Source of the DNA: Casimicrobiaceae bacterium
Lineage (GTDB): Bacteria > Pseudomonadota > Gammaproteobacteria > Burkholderiales > Casimicrobiaceae
DNA: 64,000 nucleotides
NCBI GenBank assembly: GCA_026646885.1
Contig: JAPKHK010000002.1
Location: 1 to 64,000, forward strand
Reading direction: 5' to 3'
In this document: positions 17,611-26,288 of the stretch, piece by piece
How positions within the stretch are numbered: position 1 is the first letter of the stretch
Layout: every line of letters begins with the position of its first letter
Program-made: the position numbers and the translations under genes
Notes under the pieces: model-generated
Database searches by the model: none
The model's input: only the letters and a program-made list of their open reading frames with translations
What the model was told of the DNA's origin: nothing

Positions 17611-18667
17611 GCTGCTGCGCGAGTGGAGCGAGCGGCTGCGCGGGGCTCAGGGCAAGGGCGAAGCGCTTTGCTTGCTTGGCGGCGGGAGCAAAGATTTCTA
17701 CGGCCAGCCGCCGCAAGGAGAGCCGTTCAGCACGCGTGCCTACCAAGGCATTGTTTCCTATGCGCCGACTGAACTGGTGATCACCGCGCGCTGTGGCACG
17801 CCACTGGCGGAAGTGGAAGCGGCCATGCGCGAAGCTGGACAGATGCTCGCCTTCGAACCACCGCATTTCGGCGCCACGGCAACCATAGGCGGCGCCGTGG
17901 CGGCCGGCTTGTCCGGGCCGAGGCGGCCGTATGCCGGCGCGGTGCGCGATTTCGTTCTCGGCGCGCGCATCATCGACGGCCGCGGCCGCTTGCTCAAGTT
18001 CGGCGGCCAAGTGATGAAAAACGTTGCCGGCTTCGACGTCTCGCGCGTGATGGCGGGTGCGCTCGGCACCCTCGGTCTGATCACCGAAGTGTCCATCAAG
18101 GCTGCGCCGCTGCCCGCGGCGCAAACGACGCTGCGTTTCGCGCTCGACGCTCAGAGCGGGCTAGAGCGCTTCGCGCGCTGGGCGGCGCAGCCCCTGCCGA
18201 TCAGCGCCAGCTGCCAGCTCGGCGAAACGCTCTGGCTGCGGCTCTCCGGCGCGCAGGCGGCGGTGCGTGCGGCCCGGACGGTGCTGGGCGGCGACGAGGT
18301 TGCCGAGGGCGAGGCGTTCTGGCAGAGCCTCAGAGAGCAGACCCACTCGTTCTTCTGCGGCGAGGGAGAGCTGTGGCGGCTTTCCGTCAAGCCGACTGCC
18401 CCGCTCACCGATTTGGGGGCCGAGCAACTCATCGAATGGGGCGGCGCGCAGCGCTGGTTGTGCCTGCCGGAGCAAACCGATGCCGCTTACTTGCGCGAGT
18501 GGGCGCAGCTCCAAGGTGGGCACGCGACGCTCTTCCGCGGTGCGCACAAGCAGCGCGGCGTGTTCCAGCCGCTGCCCGCAGCGCTCCACGATCTGCACTG
18601 CCGCCTCAAGCGCGCCTTCGATCCGACCGGGATTTTGAACCCGGGCCGGTTGTACCCCGATTTCTAG
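17603..18667 (+). CDS. glcE: glycolate oxidase subunit GlcE
   Basis: 354 residues. It is a shortened FAD-binding type 4 subunit: LLGGGSKDFYGQP, FGATATIGGAVAAGLSGP, FGGQVMKNVAGFDVSR and the short C-terminal tail LNPGRLYPDF. The length and the KNVAGFDVSR motif are typical of GlcE. It forms the membrane-associated GlcDEF complex. The start overlaps the upstream oxidase gene by eight bases, and glcF follows after 11 bases. Confidence 0.87.
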   Translation: MDELLREWSERLRGAQGKGEALCLLGGGSKDFYGQPPQGEPFSTRAYQGIVSYAPTELVITARCGTPLAEVEAAMREAGQMLAFEPPHFGATATIGGAVAAGLSGPRRPYAGAVRDFVLGARIIDGRGRLLKFGGQVMKNVAGFDVSRVMAGALGTLGLITEVSIKAAPLPAAQTTLRFALDAQSGLERFARWAAQPLPISASCQLGETLWLRLSGAQAAVRAARTVLGGDEVAEGEAFWQSLREQTHSFFCGEGELWRLSVKPTAPLTDLGAEQLIEWGGAQRWLCLPEQTDAAYLREWAQLQGGHATLFRGAHKQRGVFQPLPAALHDLHCRLKRAFDPTGILNPGRLYPDF

Positions 18668-18678
18668 ACCACTACGCC

Positions 18679-19908
18679 ATGCAGACCCGGTTGGCCGACG
18701 CCATCATGAACACGCCCGCGGGACGCGAGGCCGAGGCCATACTGCGCAGTTGCGTGCATTGCGGCTTTTGCCTCGCCGTCTGTCCCACCTATCAGCTGCT
18801 GGGCGACGAGCGGGACAGTCCGCGCGGCCGCATCTACTTGATGAAGCAGGTTTTGGAAGGCCAGGCCCCGAGCCGCCGCACACAGCTACATCTGGATCGC
18901 TGTCTCACCTGCCGCAGTTGCGAGTCGACCTGCCCCTCGGGTGTGCGCTACGGCCGTCTAGTGGATATCGGCCGCGAAGTGGTGGAACACGCCGTGGGCC
19001 GCGGCTGGACGCAGAGCGTGTGGCGCGGTGTGTTGCGTCGCTTCTTGCTCTCGCCGCGGCTCTTCGGGCTTGCTCTGGGTCTTGGACGCAGCGTGCGACC
19101 CTTCCTGCCGGAGCGCATGCGCAAGACCGTGCCGCCGTCGCAACCCCGTGGCGCGTGGCCGAGCGGCAAGCACGAGCGCAAGATGTTGCTGCTCGAGGGT
19201 TGCGTGCAACCGGCCTTGGCACCTTGGATCAATGCGGCGACCGCTCGGGTACTCGATCGTGCCGGCATCAGCCTGGTGCGCACGCGCGACGCCGGCTGCT
19301 GCGGAGCGGTCAGCCATCATCTCGGGGCGCCGGCCGATGCGCTCGCGCGCATTCGGCGCAACATCGATGCCTGGTGGCCCCAGCTCCAAGCCGGGGCGGA
19401 GGCGATCGTGATCACCGCCAGCGGGTGTGGCGCGATGTTGAAAGACTATGGGCACCTGCTCGCTCATGACCCGGCCTACGCCGAGAAAGCCCTGCGCGTT
19501 GCCAGGGCCGCAAAGGACATCGCGCAAGTGGTGGCGGAGTCCTGGCCACTGCTGCGACCGCGGCTCGATGCGCGCCGGATGGCGGTGGAAACCTTGGCAT
19601 TTCATGCACCCTGCACTTTGCAGCATGCCCTCAAGCTCAAGGGGGGTGTCGAGCGGCTACTGTCCGACCTCGGTGTGCGCCTGGCGCCAGTGGCCGATCC
19701 GCACCTGTGTTGCGGATCGGCGGGAACCTACAGCATCCTGCAGCCTGAACTCTCAGGGCGGCTCAAGGCCAACAAGCTGGCGGCGCTCGAGGCCGGACGC
19801 CCGCAGATCATCCTCACTGCGAACATCGGCTGTCTCACCCATCTGCAAAGCGGTACCGCATTGCCAGTGCGGCACTGGATCGAATTGGTCGATCAGGCGC
19901 TAGTTTGA
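18679..19908 (+). CDS. glcF: glycolate oxidase iron-sulfur subunit GlcF
   Basis: 409 residues from the ATG at 18679. Two ferredoxin-type clusters lie near the N-terminus (CVHCGFCLAVCP and CLTCRSCESTCP). Two cysteine-rich CCG domains follow (DAGCCGAVSHH and LCCGSAGTYS). This is the standard GlcF/heterodisulfide-reductase-D-like plan, carrying electrons from GlcD toward quinone. Its last nine bases overlap the 3' end of the convergent spermidine-synthase-like gene. Confidence 0.9.
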   Translation: MQTRLADAIMNTPAGREAEAILRSCVHCGFCLAVCPTYQLLGDERDSPRGRIYLMKQVLEGQAPSRRTQLHLDRCLTCRSCESTCPSGVRYGRLVDIGREVVEHAVGRGWTQSVWRGVLRRFLLSPRLFGLALGLGRSVRPFLPERMRKTVPPSQPRGAWPSGKHERKMLLLEGCVQPALAPWINAATARVLDRAGISLVRTRDAGCCGAVSHHLGAPADALARIRRNIDAWWPQLQAGAEAIVITASGCGAMLKDYGHLLAHDPAYAEKALRVARAAKDIAQVVAESWPLLRPRLDARRMAVETLAFHAPCTLQHALKLKGGVERLLSDLGVRLAPVADPHLCCGSAGTYSILQPELSGRLKANKLAALEAGRPQIILTANIGCLTHLQSGTALPVRHWIELVDQALV

Positions 19909-22872
19909 CGGAACAGCGAACTTCCATCCACGCGCATGCGCCTGTGCATAAAGGATGTCGATGGATACAGTGGGCTTGACCTTCTGCGCCTTCAGCGCGG
20001 GCAGGTAGTACTTCTCCCGGGTTTGAGCAAATGCCGCGGCGTTGTTGCCCAGCAAGTGGCCGCACAGGCTGGCGGTGATGAGCGTTTGCAGCCCGGTCCC
20101 GGCTAGGTTCTCGCCCTCTGCGGCGAGGATCCGATCCGCCATAGCGCCGGCCTTGTCGAAGTCACGCGCTCCCAACAGCCGCAGGAACTGCCACCACTGC
20201 GTGCCGCGTGCGCTGGCCTGGAGACACTTGGCATCCGCAGCCAGCGCTCGCCATACGGCTTCGAGATCTTCCGGGTTGAGGAACGGAATGAGGCGCGAGG
20301 CGAGGTTGTGGAGAGAGTAGACGATGGTGTCGTCATCACCTTTGCAGTTCTTGCTGGTTCTGAGTGTCGCCAACTCCTGGCGAATGTCGATCAGCAGCGG
20401 GTGATCCGCGCCACTCACCACGTGATCTCTGATCTGCCGAGCATAGCCGGCCAATTCGCTGGGTTCATAAAATTTGCCGGTGCCTATGGGTAGGTCACTC
20501 AGCGGCGCCCCCTTGTCGCGGACCGCCTCGAGAATCGGCACCGTCGACATCGATGCCGCGACCAGCTGGCTCGCTTGCTGGCCAAGGAAGCGAAAGCGCG
20601 GGGCCTGCTGATCGACGAAGGGAAAGAAATCGGAATTGACTGGCGCGCCGATCATCCGGAACACCGGGGACCATGTCTCCTTGCTCCCCAGGTAGCGCGT
20701 CTCGACGTCGGCCAGGCCGGCGAGGTCGAGGCGCTGCAAGGTCTTGCGCACTTCCGGGAGGTCGAGGACGGACGGATCGATGGGCCCCAGTTTGGTCTTG
20801 GGGCTTGCCACGATGAGTAGATCGGCGCCGTCTGGCGCATAGATCGCGTAGTCTTCGAAATGCTGATCCAGCGCCTGCGCGACGGAGGAGACGATTTGCG
20901 GCGCGGATTCGTAGAGTTGCAGCCACTGAACGAATATGCCCTCCGGCGCGAGATACCGCTTGACGTGCGCATAGAACTCCGCGGAAAAAAGCGAAGCGAC
21001 ACCCGATACCCAGGGGTTCGACGGCTCGGAAACGATCAAGTCGTATTGCGCATTCTGGCGGGAAAAGTAGGCTCGTGCATCATCGATGTGCACGACACTG
21101 CGGGGATCATGAAAGGCGCGGGGGACGAGTTTCTCGTAGGCCAGACGCGCCAGCTCCAACATGCGGGGCTCGATCTCGATTGTGTCGATCTTGGCGAGAT
21201 GGGGTGACGCGAGCAGCGTGTGCGTAGTCATGCCGGAGCCAAACCCGATGTTGGCGGCATTGCGGATCTGCGGACGATGCATCAGTGGGACGATCGCGGC
21301 GAACGCCATGGTGTACTCGTCGGGCGTGGGATTGGGTTCCGGAAACGCATTGATCGATGCGTCGGGCTTGCCGTTGGTCAAGATGGACAGGATACCGTCC
21401 TTGAACAGCACCAACCCGACGGATGCGGTCTTGCCGTCCGCCCATTTGACGAGCTGTGCTTCCGCGTCGATAAGTGCCCGCCCATATCGATACACCCCGG
21501 AGGCCATTCGTCTCGCGTCGAGATCGGCGAGCAGCGCACAGCTCATCCACACGACGCCGAACGCCGCCGTCCAGCCGAAACTGCGCAGTGCCCCGGCCCA
21601 GCCAGCGGCCATGCCCACGAGGTAAGTTCCCAGAGCGCCGTCGAGCAAAGCGCCGAGCAGCAGCAGCCCCTTCAGGCCAACGCCGGGCAGCACCAAGTGG
21701 ACTGCCGCAACCACGCCCAAGATCGAGCCGAGAGTGTTGGCGGCGTAGACCTGGCCGATGGCACGCTCGCCGCGGTTGCTCCTCATCAAGATCAGCGTCA
21801 TGATTGGCAGGGTCATTCCCGCGCAGAAGGTTGCCGGCAACATCACCAGCAGTGCGATGCCGTGGCTCAGCACGGAGAAATAGGCGTAACCGGATTCGGT
21901 TTTTGCGAGCGCGCTGATGATTTCCGCCATCAGAGTGAAGGTGGTGTCATAGAGCGGCAGCGTGAGCACGGCGAGGGCACCCATGGCCAACTGCACCAAC
22001 CCAAGAAAGCGCTTAGGGTCGGCAATGCGATCGATGCGCTTCTTGATCCAAAGGCCGCCCAAGGCGAGCCCAAGGATGAATGCCGCAAGCATGAGTTCGA
22101 AGGAATGCGTGGATGAGCCTAGAACCATACTGAGCATGCGAATCCAGGCAATTTCGTAGAAAAAGGACGCCGCTCCGGTGATGCCCGCTGCCCAGAGCAC
22201 CCAGGAAAGTGCCGGGGTCCGGGCATCCTCGGGAGTATCCGGCGGCGCCTCGGTGGTGACGTCCTGCTTGGCCAAGCCGTAGACCAGAATCGCCAGCAAA
22301 ACGTTGATGATGCCCGCGGTTAGCAATGCCCCCGGGAGTCCTACCTTGGGAATGAGCCAGAACCCGGCTCCCAGAACGCCGGCAACCGCACCTATACTAT
22401 TGGAAAAATAGAGCAGCGCGATCATTGCGCCAGCCGATTGGGGATCGCGGCGAATGACGCCGCCGGTGAGCAGCGGGAAGGTCGAGCCGAGCAGCAGCGA
22501 CTGGGGCAAGATGAGCAGGCCGGCAAATACGAGTTTGGCGAGCGTCGACGGCAACCCAGGTTCCAATGCAGGCAACACGCGATCAAGCAAGAGCGCCGAG
22601 GAAAACTGGAAAACGCCGTGGAAGCCCAGCGCGACGAAGCCAATCACACACTCCACGACAGCATAGGCAAAGAGCAGATTGGCGATGCGCGCGGTGATTC
22701 GCGAGGCATACCAGGCACCGATGGCCATGCCACCCATGAAGATGGCCAGCACCAATGTTTGGGCGTAGGCAGCGTGCCCGAGGATAAGTTTGAGGTAGTG
22801 GCTCCAGACCGATTCGTAGATCAAACCGGCCGCGCCGGACAATGCAAAGATCGCCGCGTAGATGCGAAACAC
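19900..22872 (-). CDS. membrane-fused spermidine synthase-like protein
   Basis: 990 residues from a GTG at 22872 with an AAGGAGG ribosome site. The N-terminal about 500 residues are a polytopic MFS-like region opening with LSGAAGLIYESVWSHYL, the usual start of 'fused MFS/spermidine synthase' proteins. A SAM-dependent aminopropyltransferase-like fold follows from about residue 540 (IGFGSGMTTH, DTIEIEPRM, VSEPSNPWVSG). About 230 further residues at the C-terminus resemble no domain I know and may be helical repeats. The catalytic product is unproven; such proteins are predicted to make or move polyamine-like compounds. It converges on glcF and is divergent from thrH. Confidence 0.8.
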   Translation of the reverse strand: MFRIYAAIFALSGAAGLIYESVWSHYLKLILGHAAYAQTLVLAIFMGGMAIGAWYASRITARIANLLFAYAVVECVIGFVALGFHGVFQFSSALLLDRVLPALEPGLPSTLAKLVFAGLLILPQSLLLGSTFPLLTGGVIRRDPQSAGAMIALLYFSNSIGAVAGVLGAGFWLIPKVGLPGALLTAGIINVLLAILVYGLAKQDVTTEAPPDTPEDARTPALSWVLWAAGITGAASFFYEIAWIRMLSMVLGSSTHSFELMLAAFILGLALGGLWIKKRIDRIADPKRFLGLVQLAMGALAVLTLPLYDTTFTLMAEIISALAKTESGYAYFSVLSHGIALLVMLPATFCAGMTLPIMTLILMRSNRGERAIGQVYAANTLGSILGVVAAVHLVLPGVGLKGLLLLGALLDGALGTYLVGMAAGWAGALRSFGWTAAFGVVWMSCALLADLDARRMASGVYRYGRALIDAEAQLVKWADGKTASVGLVLFKDGILSILTNGKPDASINAFPEPNPTPDEYTMAFAAIVPLMHRPQIRNAANIGFGSGMTTHTLLASPHLAKIDTIEIEPRMLELARLAYEKLVPRAFHDPRSVVHIDDARAYFSRQNAQYDLIVSEPSNPWVSGVASLFSAEFYAHVKRYLAPEGIFVQWLQLYESAPQIVSSVAQALDQHFEDYAIYAPDGADLLIVASPKTKLGPIDPSVLDLPEVRKTLQRLDLAGLADVETRYLGSKETWSPVFRMIGAPVNSDFFPFVDQQAPRFRFLGQQASQLVAASMSTVPILEAVRDKGAPLSDLPIGTGKFYEPSELAGYARQIRDHVVSGADHPLLIDIRQELATLRTSKNCKGDDDTIVYSLHNLASRLIPFLNPEDLEAVWRALAADAKCLQASARGTQWWQFLRLLGARDFDKAGAMADRILAAEGENLAGTGLQTLITASLCGHLLGNNAAAFAQTREKYYLPALKAQKVKPTVSIDILYAQAHARGWKFAVPSN

Positions 22873-23055
22873 CCTACCCTCCTTGGCCAGACCTTGATTC
22901 TGTGCGCCACCGCGTGTTTTGGGCTGGCACCGGAGCTGGCATGGTAACCGAAGTCCGCGAGCATTTGTGGCAGATTGTCGGCCCGGACCTGCCGAATGAC
23001 GGCTCCTCAGTGTAAAATTTGCACCGCCCGCGAAATTCACCCCCTGGAGTTTCCC

Positions 23056-23664
23056 TTGTTGATCGCAGCCCTCGATCTCGAAGGCGTGCTCGTGCCAGAG
23101 ATTTGGATCGAATTCTCGAAACGCACCGGCATCCCCGAGCTTTCCCGAACCACCCGCGACGAACCCGATTACGACAAGCTGATGCGCGGCCGTCTGGCCA
23201 TCCTGGAAAAAAACCGCCTCGGCCTGCCGGACATTCAGGAAGTCATCGGTGGCATGGCGCCCCTGCCTGGTGCGCGGGAGTTTCTCGACTGGTTGCGCGA
23301 GCGCTTCCAAGTCGTCATTCTGTCTGATACCTTCTACGAATTCGGCATGCCCCTGATGCGCCAGTTGGGCTACCCGACGCTGTTATGCCACAAGCTCGAG
23401 GTCGACGCACAAGGTGTGGTGCGCGACTACACTTTACGGCAGCGCGAAGCCAAGCGCGAATCGGTGCGCGCCTTCAAGGCGCTCAACTTCAAAGTGATCG
23501 CCGCGGGCGACTCCTATAACGACACTGCCATGCTGGCGGAAGCCCAGGCGGGCATCCTGTTTCGTCCGCCGCAGAATGTGATCGACGAATTCCCGCAGTT
23601 CCCGGTCACTCGTAGCTACGACGAGCTGGGCGCGGCGTTTTCAGCCGCGGCGGCAAACATCTGA
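23056..23664 (+). CDS. thrH: phosphoserine phosphatase / homoserine phosphotransferase ThrH
   Basis: 202 residues. The family N-terminus ([16 protein letters not shown]) begins at a TTG (23056 or 23059) with GGAG six or nine bases upstream, so a TTG start is likely. HAD-superfamily motifs: DLEGVLVPE with the nucleophile Asp, [11 protein letters not shown], and [12 protein letters not shown]. ThrH dephosphorylates phosphoserine and can transfer the phosphate to homoserine, linking serine and threonine synthesis. Length (about 205 residues in Pseudomonas) fits. It is divergent from the spermidine-synthase-like gene. Confidence 0.88.
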   Translation: MLIAALDLEGVLVPEIWIEFSKRTGIPELSRTTRDEPDYDKLMRGRLAILEKNRLGLPDIQEVIGGMAPLPGAREFLDWLRERFQVVILSDTFYEFGMPLMRQLGYPTLLCHKLEVDAQGVVRDYTLRQREAKRESVRAFKALNFKVIAAGDSYNDTAMLAEAQAGILFRPPQNVIDEFPQFPVTRSYDELGAAFSAAAANI

Positions 23665-23819
23665 ACTGGGGCGGCAATTCGCCCCCTCGCGGGCGCGCTC
23701 CGTCGTCGTGGGTGGCGCCCGGTCGCACGCCCAAGCCCACCTGCCGCCAAAGCGCGTTAAACTGCGCGCTTCGCCGACGCCGACCCGGCGCCGGGAAATG
23801 AGAAACTGGAGGACAAACC

Positions 23820-25721
23820 ATGTCTTTGTCGCACCCTGCCGTCCTGTTGCGGATCGGCGCCGTGGTCTTGGGCCTGACCCTGGGCCTCTGGGCGGCCTTA
23901 TCCGAGGCCGCCCAGACCATACCCATGCGGGACTTTTTTCGCAACCCGGAAAAAGCCGGCTTCGAGGTGTCACCGGATGGTCAATCGATTGCCTTCCTGC
24001 AACCTTGGGAGAGCCGCCTCAACATTCATGTTCGAGCGCGCGAAGGCAGCACCGTAATCCGCGTTACCGGCGTGAAAGACCGGGACATTCGCCAGTATCT
24101 TTGGAAGGGCAATGATCATCTGGTTTATCTCAAGGACGACGGCGGCGATGAGAACTATCACGTCTTCGTGGTCGATCGTGGCGGCAGAACTACGCGTGAG
24201 CTGACGCCCTTCCCCAAGGTGCGGGCGCAAATCGTTAACGCTTTGGTCGACAGCGACGAGGAACTGCTCATCGGCCTCAACAAGCGCAATCCGCAGCTTT
24301 TCGACGTTTATCGCCTCAATGTCAAAAGCGGCGAACTGAAGCTCGAAGTGGAAAACCCCGGTGGCGTCAGCCAATGGGTGGCGGACCACGCCGGCAAGGT
24401 GCGTGCGGCCATCAAAACCGACGGCGTGAATCAAACGCTGCTTTATCGCGCCGCGGAAACAGGCACCTTCAAGCCGGTGTTGACCACGGACTTTCGTTCG
24501 TCGCTGACGCCTGCATTTTTCACCTTCGACAATCAGCGTCTCTATGCGCTGTCGAACATCGGGCGCGACCGTCAGTCCGCGGTGGAGTTCGATCCGGCCA
24601 CGGCCAAAGAAGTGAAAGTGATCTACGAGCACCCTGAGGTGGATGTTTCCGCCTTGCGCTACAGCCCCAAGCGCAAAGTGCTCACCGTCGCCGGTTACGT
24701 CACCGCCAAGGCCGAGCGGCATTTTTTCGATGCCGAATTCGAGACCATCTATCAGCGGGTGAAAAAGGCGCTGCCCAATTATCAGATCGATGTCGTTTCG
24801 GTGGACCGCGCCGAGCAAGTGATGACGCTGGCAGCCACCAGCGATCGCAGCCGCGGCACTTACTACCTCTACGAGCGTCAGGGAGACAAGCTCACCAAGC
24901 TGGCCGACCTGTCGCCTTGGCTCGCGGAGGACCAACTCGCCAAGATGGAACCCGTCCAGTACCAATCGCGCGACGGGCTCACCATTCACGGCTATCTCAC
25001 GCTGCCCCCCGGCAAGCCGGCCAAGAACCTGCCCGTGGTGATCAACCCGCATGGTGGCCCTTGGGCGCGCGACGTCTGGCGTTTCAATCCGGAAGTGCAG
25101 TTTCTCGCCAACCGCGGTTATGCCGTGCTGCAAATGAACTTCCGCGGCTCCACGGGATATGGCCGCAAGTTCTGGGAGGCCTCATTCAAGCAGTGGGGCA
25201 AGGCCATGCAAAACGACGTGTCCGACGGCGTGAAATACCTCATCGCTCAGGGCATCGCCGACCCGAAGCGGGTTTGCATCTACGGCGGCTCTTACGGCGG
25301 CTATGCCACGCTGGCGGGGCTTGCCTTCTCGCCCGAGCTTTACGCCTGCGGCGTCGACTATGTGGGCGTTTCCAACCTCTTCACCTTCATGAAGACCATT
25401 CCGCCCTACTGGAAGCCCTACCTCGACATGCTGCATGAAATGGTGGGCCACCCCGAGAAAGACAAGGAGTTGCTCGCGGCCACCTCGCCGGTGATGCACG
25501 TCGACAAAATGCGTGCCCCACTCCTGGTGGCGCAAGGCGCCAAAGACCCGCGCGTGAACATCGATGAATCCAACCAAATCGTCGCCGCGCTGAAGAAAAA
25601 AGGCGTGGACGTGCCCTACCTCGTGAAAGAGAACGAAGGCCACGGCTTTTCCAACGAAGAAAATCGCTTCGAGTTTTATGAAGCGATGGAGAAGTTTCTG
25701 GCCAGGCATTTGGGAAGTTGA
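23820..25721 (+). CDS. exported S9-family prolyl oligopeptidase-like peptidase
   Basis: 633 residues with GGAGG before the ATG. A signal peptide (about residues 1-31, ending LSEAAQ) is followed by a beta-propeller of about 350 residues and a C-terminal alpha/beta-hydrolase domain. The domain carries nucleophile elbow GGSYGGYAT, acid in GAKDPRVN and histidine in NEGHGFS. The oxyanion region INPHGGPWARD and FRGSTGYG fit the acylaminoacyl-peptidase/DPP branch of family S9. It probably degrades oligopeptides in the periplasm. It is monocistronic, followed by a long gap with a G/C hairpin. Confidence 0.88.
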   Translation: MSLSHPAVLLRIGAVVLGLTLGLWAALSEAAQTIPMRDFFRNPEKAGFEVSPDGQSIAFLQPWESRLNIHVRAREGSTVIRVTGVKDRDIRQYLWKGNDHLVYLKDDGGDENYHVFVVDRGGRTTRELTPFPKVRAQIVNALVDSDEELLIGLNKRNPQLFDVYRLNVKSGELKLEVENPGGVSQWVADHAGKVRAAIKTDGVNQTLLYRAAETGTFKPVLTTDFRSSLTPAFFTFDNQRLYALSNIGRDRQSAVEFDPATAKEVKVIYEHPEVDVSALRYSPKRKVLTVAGYVTAKAERHFFDAEFETIYQRVKKALPNYQIDVVSVDRAEQVMTLAATSDRSRGTYYLYERQGDKLTKLADLSPWLAEDQLAKMEPVQYQSRDGLTIHGYLTLPPGKPAKNLPVVINPHGGPWARDVWRFNPEVQFLANRGYAVLQMNFRGSTGYGRKFWEASFKQWGKAMQNDVSDGVKYLIAQGIADPKRVCIYGGSYGGYATLAGLAFSPELYACGVDYVGVSNLFTFMKTIPPYWKPYLDMLHEMVGHPEKDKELLAATSPVMHVDKMRAPLLVAQGAKDPRVNIDESNQIVAALKKKGVDVPYLVKENEGHGFSNEENRFEFYEAMEKFLARHLGS

Positions 25722-26288
25722 GGAAGGGAAGGGCGTGTGGAGATGGCGCGCTCTCATCGCCTCGGCCACCGTCATCGCGAAGAAAGGCACTCCCTCCCCC
25801 TCGATGGCGGAGGGCAGGAGTGGGGGTGGGAACTCCGCCTGGATTTGGCAAGAACCCCCCTTTGAACTTGTTTTTCTTTTCTGGCTCCTGGCTTCCCCAT
25901 CGCGTTTCGCGCCATGCACCAGGCCAAACGCGCCATCGGGCTTGCCCAACCGAGGTTTCTAGGTTCAATGGTTGGGGTTTTTCGCGCTGTTCGGGCCCAG
26001 CCAATGAGCGTTACTCCGGGGGGCTCGTTTACGTTGCCATGGCGACCGCCGTTTCTCTGTTAACCCGAACGTTCCCCCGGGGTCTCGCTGATGATGTATC
26101 TGCTCTAGATCTTCGCCATGGACCTGCCGCAATCGAGACAATTGGGGCGCCCCTGGGGAGACACCACCATTCTCCATTCGCTTTTGCCAGCATGGAGCGG
26201 CGGTGTGGCTCACGCAATGACGCTTTTCTCGAACCTCCATGCGGGTGCGAACTCCGACTGCGAACAGGGTTCCGAGGCCTGGCCCCGC
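25722..26288. other. 567-bp intergenic region with one G/C hairpin
   Basis: No gene could be supported here. An inverted repeat CCCTCC (25792-25797) / GGAGGG (25809-25814) in a C/G-rich tract could form a hairpin about 70 bases after the S9 peptidase stop, as a possible terminator or REP-like repeat, but no clear U-tract follows. The right half has only short frames. One minus-strand frame near 26095-26170 ends in NCLDCG, a lone zinc-knuckle-like motif that is too short to call. Confidence 0.35.

Noticed and set aside
26095-26170. Minus-strand frame ending NCLDCGRSMAKI as a small zinc-finger gene
   Set aside because: Only about 20-35 codons between stops, no ribosome site and a single Cys pair; insufficient support.
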